Assembly: GCA_023416415.1 (NCBI GenBank)
Contig: JAEZHR010000163.1
Location: 1-7,725, forward strand
Direction: 5' to 3'
Length of the DNA: 7,725 bases
From: Pseudomonadota bacterium
GTDB taxonomy: Bacteria > Pseudomonadota > Gammaproteobacteria > Burkholderiales > Burkholderiaceae_D
The notes below the pieces were generated by a model. That model saw nothing but the letters and a program-made list of their open reading frames with translations, was not told where the DNA came from and ran no database searches. Below, one piece after another: positions 1 through 6,725 of this stretch. Both the position numbers and the translations under genes were made by a program. Position 1 is the stretch's first letter; each line of letters begins with the position of its first letter.

Positions 1-964
1 TGGAGATCATCGAATAGCCGTAGGCGGAGAACACGGTCGGATCCTCGCCGAACTTTTCCTTGTACCGGTTGGCCCAGTCGCGCACGTTCTTCGAAGCGTC
101 ATCGGTGTAGGGAACGGCAATCTGGAAGGCCGAATAGAAGCCATCCATGGCCGGGCCGCCGAGCTTGTGGATCAGCTCGGTGTACGACGCGGAGGTGCCG
201 ACGAACATCGGATTCCAGCCCATCTTGCGCGCGGTAGCGATCGTGCCGATGGTTTCCCGGATGATGGTGCCCATCACAACCACATTGCAGCCGCTTCCCT
301 GCATGCGCGCAACCTGCGACGAGAAGTCGGTCGCACCGCGCTTGTAGGTGGTCTTTTCAGTCCAGGTCTTGCCGATCTTCTGCAGGCCTTCCTCGGCACC
401 CTGGAGCACTTCCAGACCGAATTCGTCATCCTGATAGATGATGCAGAACTTGTCGCCGCCGCGTTCCTTGGCAATGTACTGCACGGCGCTGCGCGCCTGG
501 TTGTAATAGGGCGCCGCGAAGGAGAACTTGAGCTTGTGCAGCGGCTCGTACATTTCGCGCGCCGCCGTCAGCGGGAACAGGTGCAATACGTTGCGCTCGA
601 AAAGAACCGGCAGGGTGGCCATCACGACCGGGGTGCCGATGGTTCCGATCATCGCGAAGATCTTGTCGCGCTGGACCATCTTCTGCGCCGCGAGCAGCCC
701 GCGCTTGGGATCGTAGCCGCTGTCCTCGATCACAAGCTTGAGCTTGCGGCCATGGACACCGCCGGCGGCATTGACTTCCTCCACCCGCATCCGGATACCG
801 TTGGCAGTTTGCTTGCCGAAGCCCGCGATAGGGCCGGAGAGATCCTGGATGCTGCCGATGACGATTTCGTCCTTGGTCACGCCCTGAGTCTGGGCTTGTG
901 CAAGCGGGGCAGCCAGCAGGCCTGCGGCGGCCAAGGGAGCGAGTAATCCTACCTTGAGTTTCAT
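1..964 (-). CDS. ABC transporter periplasmic solute-binding protein, LivK/LivJ-like (partial, C-terminus beyond window)
   Basis: This is the periplasmic receptor that would deliver ligand to the neighbouring LivHMGF-type importer. The frame is open from the ATG at 964 to the left edge (321 codons). Homologues are usually about 370-400 residues, so the C-terminal part is missing. Residues 1-24 form a signal peptide: basic start MKLK, an Ala/Leu-rich core, and AQA before the likely cleavage after A24. The mature protein opens with the type I periplasmic-binding-protein pattern: EIVIGSIQDLSGP (33-45), the NAAGGVHGRKL turn (65-75), and an IEDSGYDP strand-loop (79-86). The start is fixed by AAGGAG at 971-976, six bases upstream. 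Another ATG at 966-968 is out of frame and only two bases from that site. It is the last visible gene of the operon, 93 bases after the ligase. The family call is firm. The ligand is unknown and may be a carboxylate rather than an amino acid. Confidence 0.93.
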   Translation of the reverse strand, partial: MKLKVGLLAPLAAAGLLAAPLAQAQTQGVTKDEIVIGSIQDLSGPIAGFGKQTANGIRMRVEEVNAAGGVHGRKLKLVIEDSGYDPKRGLLAAQKMVQRDKIFAMIGTIGTPVVMATLPVLFERNVLHLFPLTAAREMYEPLHKLKFSFAAPYYNQARSAVQYIAKERGGDKFCIIYQDDEFGLEVLQGAEEGLQKIGKTWTEKTTYKRGATDFSSQVARMQGSGCNVVVMGTIIRETIGTIATARKMGWNPMFVGTSASYTELIHKLGGPAMDGFYSAFQIAVPYTDDASKNVRDWANRYKEKFGEDPTVFSAYGYSMIS

Positions 965-1057
965 GCATGTCTCCTTCGTTGTAATGCGGCTCTATGTGGC
1001 AACCGGTTCTCAGATTCTGAAAATCGGCGGGGATGGAACATTAATACTCGTCAAGCT
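965..1057 (-). other. 93-base intergenic gap before the solute-binding protein gene, with small palindrome
   Basis: This is the only sizeable gap inside the operon. It contains an 11-base palindrome, TCAGAtTCTGA (1010-1020), and an 8-base palindrome, AACCGGTT (1001-1008). I see no convincing -35/-10 pair on the minus strand: TTGACG and TTGCCA hexamers occur, but neither has a plausible -10 at 16-18 bases. There is no stem plus T-run typical of an intrinsic terminator. Cotranscription with the ligase is therefore the default. The gap could be an mRNA processing or stability element that sets receptor stoichiometry. Confidence 0.35.
971..976 (-). promoter_or_regulatory. Shine-Dalgarno site of the solute-binding protein gene
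   Basis: The minus strand reads AAGGAG, then six bases, then ATG at 964. This near-consensus site with ideal spacing selects the ATG at 964 over the out-of-frame ATG at 966-968. Strong initiation here fits a receptor needed in excess over its membrane complex. Confidence 0.8.
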
Positions 1058-2917
1058 TCATGCCTGCTTATACATGCCTTCGATCATGTCGGCATATTTC
1101 TGGTTGACCAGCTTGCGCTTGAGCTTCATCGTCGGGGTCAGTTCTTCATCCTCGGCGGTCAGCTTCTGCTCGATCAGTCGGAATTTCTTGATCTGTTCGA
1201 CGCGCGCGAACTTTTCGTTGACACGCTGCATTTCGCGCTCTATCAGCGCCAGCACTTCCGGTGCCCGGCACAGGCTGGTGTAGTTCGAGAACGGGATATC
1301 GTGATCCTGCGCGTACTTCTCGACGTTGTCCTGGTCGATCATGATCAGGCACACCAGGTAGGGGCGCTTGTCGCCGATGACCACGGCGTCGGTGATGTAG
1401 GGCGAGAATTTGAGCTCGTTTTCCAGCTCGGACGGCGTGATGTTCTTGCCGCCGGCTGTGATGATGATGTCCTTCATCCGGTCCGTGATCCGGAAGTAGC
1501 CGTCCTCGTCGACGGTGCCGACATCGCCGGTATGCAGCCAGCCGTCGGCGTCGATGGCTTCGGCGGTCTTCTCGGGCTGGTTCCAGTAACCCATGAAGAC
1601 GTTGCTGCCCTTGACCAGAATCTCGCTGGTCTGCGAATCGATGCGTACGTTGCAGAAGGGGGCGGCCAGTCCGATGGAGCCGGGCTTTATCCGGTCGGCC
1701 GGATTGGCGGTGCCGGCGCCGGTGGTCTCGGTCATGCCCCAGACCTCGATCATCGGCACACCCAGCGCCAGATACCAGCGAATCAGGTCCGCCGAAATCG
1801 GCGCAGCGCCGGTGGCGAGATAGCGGCAGCGGTGAATGCCGATGGACTTGCGCACGTTGTTGAGCACCAGTACACGCGCCAGCCAGAACTTAAAGGCCAG
1901 CCAACCCGCTGGCTTCTCGCCGCGCTGCACGTGCTCGGCCGCTTGATTGCCGATCGCGATTGCTTTCTTGTAGGCGAGCTTTTCCAGCGTCGTGCCTTCG
2001 GACAGCGAGATCATCACGCCGGAGTAGAACTTTTCCCAGATGCGCGGGACGGCGAGGAAGATGGTGGGCGAGATCTCGCGCACGTTCTCGGGAATCGTTT
2101 CCGGATTCTCGACGAAGTTCAGCCGTGCGCCCGAGTACAGTGCGAAGAATGCGCCGCCCAGCCGCTCCGCCACGTGGCACAAGGGCAGAAAGCACATGCG
2201 CTCGTCGTCCTCGATCTGCGGCAGCACGGCATTGAAGCCGCGCACGGAGGTGATGATGTTGCTGTGGGAGAGCATTGCCCCCTTGGGCTTGCCGGTCGTG
2301 CCCGAGGTATAGATCAGGATCGCAACGTCTTCCGGCTTGCGTGCGTCGAGCCGCTGCTCCCACTCCAGTTCGCGTGCCTGCGGATCGGCCGCCTGATATT
2401 CGCGCCCCAGCCGGCGCAGTGCTTCAAGACTGATCACTTGCGGATCGTTCAGGTCGCGCAGGCCCTCCATGTCGAAGACCACGATCTTGCGCAGCTCCGG
2501 CAAGCGTTCGCGCACTTCCAGCACCTTGTCGAGCTGCTCGTCGTCTTCCACGAACACGTAGGCCGAGCCGGAATCCTGCATCAGGTACTCCACCTGATCC
2601 ACCGAGTCGGTCGGGTAGATACCGTTGGAGATGCCGCCTGCGCACAGAACGCCGAGATCGGTGCAGAACCATTCACGTACGGTGTTGGCAAGAATCGAGG
2701 CGCGCTCGCCTGGCGCAAAGCCGAGCGCGATCAGACCCTGTCCGATCTCGCGCGCAGCCTGCTCGACCTCGTCATAGGTCATGCTTTGCCAGATGCCGAA
2801 TTCCTTCTGCCGCAGGCAAACCTTGTTGCGCCGCATCCGCACCGCGTTGACGAACATGCGGGAAACCGTGTCGCCGGGAACGATGACGGAATCGTCGTTG
2901 ATCTTGAGTTGCTGCAT
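1058..2917 (-). CDS. AMP-forming acyl-CoA synthetase (long-chain fatty acid/aryl-CoA ligase type)
   Basis: This is a cytoplasmic or membrane-associated ATP-dependent ligase that would adenylate a carboxylic acid and transfer it to CoA. It is 619 residues, the size of the FAA1/long-chain acyl-CoA synthetase branch of the ANL superfamily. Visible motifs are the phosphate loop YTSGTTGKPKG (203-213), YLATGAAP (366-373), GMTET (394-398), WLHTGDVG (460-467), the hinge region ITDRMKD (477-483) with AGGKNITP (488-495), and the C-terminal PTMKLKRK, where K598 is the expected adenylation lysine. All key residues are present, so the enzyme should be active. I chose the ATG at 2917 because AGGA overlaps the livF stop eight bases upstream. 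A longer start at 2965 would add 16 Arg-rich residues inside livF. The gene sits between livF and the receptor gene, which ties it to the imported compound. Chain length or aromatic preference cannot be read from the sequence. Confidence 0.94.
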   Translation of the reverse strand: MQQLKINDDSVIVPGDTVSRMFVNAVRMRRNKVCLRQKEFGIWQSMTYDEVEQAAREIGQGLIALGFAPGERASILANTVREWFCTDLGVLCAGGISNGIYPTDSVDQVEYLMQDSGSAYVFVEDDEQLDKVLEVRERLPELRKIVVFDMEGLRDLNDPQVISLEALRRLGREYQAADPQARELEWEQRLDARKPEDVAILIYTSGTTGKPKGAMLSHSNIITSVRGFNAVLPQIEDDERMCFLPLCHVAERLGGAFFALYSGARLNFVENPETIPENVREISPTIFLAVPRIWEKFYSGVMISLSEGTTLEKLAYKKAIAIGNQAAEHVQRGEKPAGWLAFKFWLARVLVLNNVRKSIGIHRCRYLATGAAPISADLIRWYLALGVPMIEVWGMTETTGAGTANPADRIKPGSIGLAAPFCNVRIDSQTSEILVKGSNVFMGYWNQPEKTAEAIDADGWLHTGDVGTVDEDGYFRITDRMKDIIITAGGKNITPSELENELKFSPYITDAVVIGDKRPYLVCLIMIDQDNVEKYAQDHDIPFSNYTSLCRAPEVLALIEREMQRVNEKFARVEQIKKFRLIEQKLTAEDEELTPTMKLKRKLVNQKYADMIEGMYKQA

Positions 2918-2927
2918 TCTCTTCGTC

Positions 2928-3698
2928 CTAACGCCAGTTCTTCTTGCGCTTCCAGCGCCGCTCACCGCGTACGCCGGCTTCCTTCATGCCGAGATAGAAC
3001 TCCTTGATGTCATCCTTCTCGCGCAGAGCGGCACAGGTGTCTTCCATCACGATGCGTCCGACCTCCAGTACATAGCCGTAATCGGCATAGTTCAGCGCCA
3101 CGTTCGCGTTTTGCTCGACCAGCAGGATGGTAGTGCCGCGCTCGGCATTGATGCGGCGGATGATTTCAAAGATTTCCTTGGTCAGCTTGGGAGAAAGGCC
3201 AAGGCTGGGCTCGTCCAGCAGCATCACTTCGGGCTTGGCCATCAGTCCGCGCGCAATGGCGAGCATCTGCTGCTGGCCGCCGGAGAGCAGGCCGGCCTCC
3301 TGCTTCGCGCGTTCCTTGAGGATGGGGAAGTAGGTGTGGGCGGCTTCGATGTCGCGCGCGATGCCGTCGCGGTCCGAGCGGGTAAATGAGCCCATCAGCA
3401 GATTGTCGTAGACCGACAGCAGCGGGAATACCTCGCGTCCTTCCGGTACGTGCACGATGCCCTTGCGCACGATCTTCGCAGGGTCTGTCTTCTGGATCGG
3501 CTCGCCGCGAAACTGAATCGAACCCTTTTGCGGATCGATGATGCCGGAGATGGTCTTGAGGATGGTCGACTTGCCGGCGCCGTTGGACCCGAGCACCGTC
3601 GCGATGCTGCCTTGCTTCACCTTCAGGCTAACGCCACGTATCGCCTTGACCGGGCCATAACTGGACTCGACGTTGTTGAGCTGCAGGATATCGGTCAT
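2928..3698 (-). CDS. livF: HAAT-family ABC transporter ATP-binding protein, LivF-like
   Basis: This is one of two cytoplasmic ATPases that power the importer, pairing with the LivG-like subunit under the LivH/LivM permeases. It is 256 residues. Walker A is GSNGAGKST (37-45), the signature is LSGGQQQ (138-144), and Walker B is VMLLDEP (158-164) with catalytic E163. The switch region reads VEQNA (194-198), with Gln where most ABC proteins have His; this is normal for LivF. The VHVPEGREVFPLLSVYDNL stretch (82-100) is also diagnostic of LivF. After the usual end (FYLGMKEAG, 234-242) there is a basic Arg/Lys/Trp-rich tail to residue 256 that E. coli LivF lacks. The start codon overlaps the livG stop as ATGA, which suggests translational coupling. 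The ligase starts 10 bases downstream. Confidence 0.95.
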   Translation of the reverse strand: MTDILQLNNVESSYGPVKAIRGVSLKVKQGSIATVLGSNGAGKSTILKTISGIIDPQKGSIQFRGEPIQKTDPAKIVRKGIVHVPEGREVFPLLSVYDNLLMGSFTRSDRDGIARDIEAAHTYFPILKERAKQEAGLLSGGQQQMLAIARGLMAKPEVMLLDEPSLGLSPKLTKEIFEIIRRINAERGTTILLVEQNANVALNYADYGYVLEVGRIVMEDTCAALREKDDIKEFYLGMKEAGVRGERRWKRKKNWR

Positions 3699-4468
3699 GC
3701 CGCCACCCCGCCCAGATAGGCATCGATCACGGCGGAATGCGACTGGACTTCGCTGGCGGTGCCGGTCGCCAGCACCTGGCCGTAGTTCAATGCCAGCACA
3801 CGGTCCGACACGCGCGAAACCAGCGACATGTCATGCTCGACCATGATGACCGTGATGCCGAGTTCCGCCCTGATGTCCTTGATCCACCAGGCCATGTCGT
3901 CGGTTTCTTCCGTGTTGAGTCCGGAGGAGGGCTCATCCAGCAGCAGCAGCTTCGGCTGCATGGCCAGCGCGCGCGCCAGCTCGACCACCTTGCGCACGCC
4001 GTAGGGCAAGCCGGCCACCAGTGCATCGCGGTAGTGCTGAAGATCCAGAAAGTCGATGACCTTCTCCACTTCACGGCGGAATGCGAGTTCCGCCTCGCGC
4101 ACGCCCGACGTGAAGAACATTTCCTGCCACAGCGAGGTGCGCCGCTGCGTATGACGGCCGATGAGCAGGTTCTGCAGGACAGTGGCGTGCTCGAACAATT
4201 CGATGTTCTGGAACGTGCGCGCCACGCCCAGTTCGGCGACCCGGTAGGGTGCCATGCCGGAAATGCGCTCGCCGTTGAAGCGGATCGTGCCCGAAGTCGG
4301 CTGGTAGAGGCCGCTGATGAGGTTGAAGGTGGTCGTCTTGCCCGCTCCGTTGGGGCCGATCAGCGTAAAGATTTCCCCGGCATGGACGTCGAAGCTGACG
4401 TCGTTGACTGCGGTCAGTCCACCGAAGCGTACGGTGAGGTGCTCGGCTTGCAGCAGTGGCGCGCTCAT
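3695..4468 (-). CDS. livG: HAAT-family ABC transporter ATP-binding protein, LivG-like
   Basis: This is the second ATPase of the importer, 257 residues. Walker A is GPNGAGKT (38-45), the Q-loop is in RTFQN (84-88, Q87), Walker B is LLLLDEP (174-180) with E179, and the switch is VEHDM (210-214) with H212. The VRFGGLTAVNDVSF N-terminus (13-26) and the C-terminal AYLGG (250-254) are typical of LivG. The signature loop is degenerate, LPYGVRK (154-160), where E. coli LivG has LAYGDQR. LivF keeps a canonical LSGGQ, so the pair still has one canonical ATP site. The start overlaps the livM stop (ATGA, 4465-4468) and the stop overlaps the livF start (3695-3698), so all four transporter-core genes are tightly coupled. 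The family assignment is secure. Confidence 0.95.
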   Translation of the reverse strand: MSAPLLQAEHLTVRFGGLTAVNDVSFDVHAGEIFTLIGPNGAGKTTTFNLISGLYQPTSGTIRFNGERISGMAPYRVAELGVARTFQNIELFEHATVLQNLLIGRHTQRRTSLWQEMFFTSGVREAELAFRREVEKVIDFLDLQHYRDALVAGLPYGVRKVVELARALAMQPKLLLLDEPSSGLNTEETDDMAWWIKDIRAELGITVIMVEHDMSLVSRVSDRVLALNYGQVLATGTASEVQSHSAVIDAYLGGVAA

Positions 4469-5541
4469 TTCAATCGCTCCGATTTCATGTAGGACTTCTG
4501 GCGCTTGAACATGCCACGCCGGTAGAACGGAAACAGCTCGAGGTAGGTTCGTATCTTCAGCCAGCGTCCATACAGGCCCATGGGCTCAAACAGCACGAAT
4601 GCAATCAGGATGATGCCGAAGATGGTCGGCTGCAGACCGGTCTGGTAGGCGAGCCAATCGGGCAGGGAGTCCTTGAAGGACACGATCATCTGCTGCACCA
4701 GAATCCAGAACGCCGCGCCGAAGAAGGCGCCATGCACGAATCCCAGTCCGCCGATGACCAGCATCATCAGCAGCTCGATCGACTGAACCATGCTGAACTG
4801 CTCGGGCGAAATGAAACGCAGCTTGTGCGCATACAAGGCACCTGCGATTCCGGCCAGCGCGGCAGACAGTGCGAAGGCGAGGGTCTTGTAGCGGGCCAGA
4901 TTGATGCCCATGCTCTGAGCCGAGATCTCGGAGTCGCGAATGGCGACGAAGGCGCGTCCGGTCGGGCTGCGCAGCAGGTTGAGCACCACCAGCGTGACGC
5001 CGACCGTGAATGCCAGCGCGACGAAGTAGAAACGCACTTCCGTGTTGATGGCGAAGCCGAACAGATTGATCGGCTCAAGCATCATGCCGGCGCTGCCACC
5101 GGTGATGCCTTCCGCGCGCACCAGAATCTCTTCGACGATGAAGCCGAATGCCAGCGTTGCGATCGCAAGGTACATGCCCTTGGTTCGTAACGCGGGCAGT
5201 CCGATAAGGACACCCGTGATGGCCGACAGCGCAGCGGCGACCGAGATGGAGAAGACGAAGGGCCAGCCGCGCGCCGCCAGATAGGCCTGCGCGTAGGCAC
5301 CGACCGCCATGAAAGCCGCATGACCGAGTGAAACCTGGCCGGTGAAACCGGACAGCAGCATCAATCCAAGCGCCGCAATCGAATAGATCAGCACGAAGAC
5401 CAGCTGCGACAGGTAGTACTCGTCCAGCGCGAAGGGGGCGATCACAAGCAGCACGGCGAGCACGCCGTACCAGAAACGCATGCCCTCATGTTTCAGCAGG
5501 CGCAGGTCCTGGTTGTAATCGGTCTTGAACAGGAAACGCAT
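4465..5541 (-). CDS. livM: HAAT-family ABC transporter permease, LivM-like
   Basis: This integral inner-membrane permease would form the translocation path with the LivH-like protein. It is 358 residues. Hydrophobic segments fall roughly at 23-40, 44-64, 70-88, 95-115, 123-140, 170-189, 218-238, 255-285 and 303-320. The family hallmark GFTGQVSLGHAAFMAVGAYA lies at 65-84, LRTKGMYLAIATLAFGF at 118-134, and the cytoplasmic coupling region around AFVAIRDSEISAQSMGI at 197-213. The end, FEPMGLYGRWLKIR (318-331), is the usual LivM motif, followed by a basic tail. About 20 polar residues precede the first membrane segment. M21 is a possible shorter start, but this N-terminus (MRFLFKTDY) resembles LivM homologues I recall. 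The ribosome site is weak (GAGAAAG). The gene begins 22 bases after the livH stop. Confidence 0.95.
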   Translation of the reverse strand: MRFLFKTDYNQDLRLLKHEGMRFWYGVLAVLLVIAPFALDEYYLSQLVFVLIYSIAALGLMLLSGFTGQVSLGHAAFMAVGAYAQAYLAARGWPFVFSISVAAALSAITGVLIGLPALRTKGMYLAIATLAFGFIVEEILVRAEGITGGSAGMMLEPINLFGFAINTEVRFYFVALAFTVGVTLVVLNLLRSPTGRAFVAIRDSEISAQSMGINLARYKTLAFALSAALAGIAGALYAHKLRFISPEQFSMVQSIELLMMLVIGGLGFVHGAFFGAAFWILVQQMIVSFKDSLPDWLAYQTGLQPTIFGIILIAFVLFEPMGLYGRWLKIRTYLELFPFYRRGMFKRQKSYMKSERLK

Positions 5542-5563
5542 CGGGCTTTCTCGCTAATCGTTG

Positions 5564-6454
5564 TCAGACGCGCTTGCGCAGCTTCTCGCCGAACAGTCCG
5601 TTCGGCCTCACTACCAGCATGACCAGTACCACCACATAGGCAGCGATATCCTTGAAGCCTTCCGGCATGTAGAAACCGGAGAAGGACTCGACCAGGCCGA
5701 TGATCAGGCCACCCACGATCGCGCCAGGAATGCTTCCGAATCCGCCGACCACTGCGGCGGGAAAGGCCTTCATGCCGATGAAGCCCATGTTGGAGTGCAC
5801 GAAGGTGATCGGAGCGAGCAGGATGCCGGCGATCGCGGCGACTGCAGCGCTGATGCCCCAGACCAGGGAATTGAGCCTGCGCACCGGAATGCCCATGTAG
5901 AAGGCCGCCAGCTGATTCTGCGAGGCCGCCTGCATGGCAATGCCCAGGCGGGTGTAGCGGAAGAACAGGTAGAGCACCGCGCACAGCACGATGGTGGCGG
6001 CGATGATGACGACCTGCTCCATCGAGGCGACGAGCTGCGGCGAGCCCTCGGCGCCGAAGCGCAGCAGTTCGTCCTTGTACGGAGCCGGCATGGCATGCGT
6101 GTCGGTGCCCCAGGCCGGGATCATCGTGGCGACGCCGCGGGCCAGATAACCGAAGCCGATGGTCACCATGACGATCGTGAAGGCTGGCTGGCCAAGCAGG
6201 GGCTGCAGCAGGCTGCGCTCCATGACCATGGCGAAGGCGAGCATCGCCAGCATGGTGGCAATGATCGCCACCCAGAACGGCATGCCAAGCAGCGTGACGC
6301 AGGAAAGGCCGACGAATGCACCCAGCATCATCAACTCGCCCTGCGCGAAGTTAACGGTTTCGGTCGCCTTGTAGATCAGGACGAAACCAAGCGCGATCAA
6401 GCCGTAGATACATCCCTGCGCAATCCCGGCCAGCGCGATTTGCAATACCACCAT
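5564..6454 (-). CDS. livH: HAAT-family ABC transporter permease, LivH-like
   Basis: This is the partner permease, 296 residues, close to the usual LivH length, and the first gene of the operon. Membrane segments are visible at about 5-27, 38-56, 58-77, 91-113, 147-165, 196-215, 230-256 and 268-283. The family motif YKATETVNFAQGELMMLGAF lies at 28-47. The coupling and channel region GMKAFPAAVVGGFGSIPGA lies at 227-245, and the terminal RPNGLFGEK at 283-291. The ATG at 6454 has a very strong Shine-Dalgarno sequence (GGAGGAGA, 6456-6463), better than any other in the operon. A promoter candidate lies about 115 bases upstream. Nothing suggests damage or truncation. Confidence 0.95.
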   Translation of the reverse strand: MVVLQIALAGIAQGCIYGLIALGFVLIYKATETVNFAQGELMMLGAFVGLSCVTLLGMPFWVAIIATMLAMLAFAMVMERSLLQPLLGQPAFTIVMVTIGFGYLARGVATMIPAWGTDTHAMPAPYKDELLRFGAEGSPQLVASMEQVVIIAATIVLCAVLYLFFRYTRLGIAMQAASQNQLAAFYMGIPVRRLNSLVWGISAAVAAIAGILLAPITFVHSNMGFIGMKAFPAAVVGGFGSIPGAIVGGLIIGLVESFSGFYMPEGFKDIAAYVVVLVMLVVRPNGLFGEKLRKRV

Positions 6455-6455
6455 G

Positions 6456-6463
6456 TCTCCTCC
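6456..6463 (-). promoter_or_regulatory. Shine-Dalgarno site of livH
   Basis: The minus strand reads GGAGGAGA, one base short of the ATG at 6454. The GGAGG core is four bases from the start codon. It pairs almost fully with the 16S rRNA tail and confirms the livH start. Confidence 0.8.
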
Positions 6464-6550
6464 GTGCGGTCATGCCGCCGGTTTTTGTGCTTTTTCGCCG
6501 CTCCCCATGTGGTCCGGGAAGGCGGTGGTTGCGTCAATTTCGTGATTAAC

Positions 6551-6563
6551 TTTGTGTCACAAA
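6551..6563. promoter_or_regulatory. 13-base perfect palindrome, candidate operator
   Basis: TTTGTGtCACAAA is a perfect inverted repeat with six-base arms around a single T. It lies at about +7 to +19 relative to the start predicted from the promoter at 6577-6606, where a bound repressor would block transcription. The symmetry suits a dimeric regulator such as a TetR, GntR or MarR type. It does not match the CRP (TGTGA-N6-TCACA) or FNR patterns. No regulator gene is in the window. Confidence 0.4.
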
Positions 6564-6576
6564 CTGCGCGTTCGCA

Positions 6577-6606
6577 TTTTTAGCATGACTGTGCACTTTT
6601 TCGCAA
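6577..6606 (-). promoter_or_regulatory. Predicted sigma70-type promoter of the liv-ligase operon
   Basis: On the minus strand, TTGCGA (6606-6601) is followed by an 18-base spacer and TAAAAA (6582-6577). The -10 is preceded by TGC, an extended -10 element. The predicted transcription start is near 6570, giving a leader of about 115 bases before livH. The -35 matches consensus at four of six positions and so does the -10. The call rests on spacing, the TGn element, AT-richness in an otherwise GC-rich region, and the position ahead of the first gene. Confidence 0.5.
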
Positions 6607-6674
6607 TCGAATTCGGTCAAGCGCGAAGGCATCGAGCGTGACGGCGGCTCCGGTTGCGAGTGAAATTGGTGGCG

Positions 6675-6696
6675 GCGCTGCCTTTCGGGTCAGCGC
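6675..6696 (-). terminator. Terminator-like hairpin downstream of tal, lacking a T-run
   Basis: On the minus strand, GCGCTG and CAGCGC form a six-base stem. An inner CC/GG pair and a CGAAA loop extend it, with one bulged A. It lies 30 bases after the tal stop codon. No T-tract follows (the next bases are CGCCACCAATTTC), so it is at best a weak or Rho-assisted terminator, or a 3' mRNA-stabilising stem. Confidence 0.25.
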
Positions 6697-6725
6697 TGCG
6701 GGCGGGCGTGGAGCGCTTCGCGCAA

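Larger units (their letters stand above)
6455..6725 (-). other. 271-base intergenic region between tal and the liv operon
   Basis: This region has no credible gene. From right to left it contains a stem behind tal (6675-6696), the predicted promoter (6577-6606), the 13-base palindrome (6551-6563), an imperfect leader hairpin (CCGC/TCCC at 6498-6505 pairing with GGGA/GCGG at 6516-6525, two-base bulge), and the livH ribosome site. The middle part (about 6530-6610) is clearly more AT-rich than the flanking coding DNA, as expected for a regulatory region. Confidence 0.6.

Noticed and set aside
167..946. 259-codon plus-strand open frame opposite the solute-binding protein gene
   Set aside because: The opposite strand carries a signal peptide, a good ribosome site and a continuous binding-protein fold signature. 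This frame has none of these.
426..968. 180-codon minus-strand frame starting at the ATG at 966-968
   Set aside because: It is out of frame with the receptor and only two bases from the Shine-Dalgarno site. Its product is a low-complexity Arg/Gly/Pro-rich sequence, and the 964 start explains the region.
2918..2965. Longer N-terminus for the ligase, starting at 2965 inside livF
   Set aside because: It adds 16 Arg-rich residues that overlap the livF end by 38 bases. The start at 2917 has an AGGA site at good spacing and matches the usual N-terminus.
1301..3007. 568-codon open frame on the plus strand opposite the ligase gene
   Set aside because: It is the exact antisense of a motif-complete acyl-CoA ligase. 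Its His/Arg/Asp/Gly/Ala-rich composition is typical of the complement of GC-rich coding DNA, and it has no recognisable domain.
6530..6563. Possible CRP or FNR site in the tal-livH spacer
   Set aside because: TGTGA and TCACG half-sites occur on the minus strand but are 11 bases apart rather than 6. No TTGAT-N4-ATCAA is present. Only the 13-base palindrome is worth keeping.
5561..6583. 340-codon plus-strand open frame opposite livH
   Set aside because: It is His/Asp/Gln-rich, with no hydrophobic core or motif, and lies opposite a clear permease gene. It is a shadow frame.
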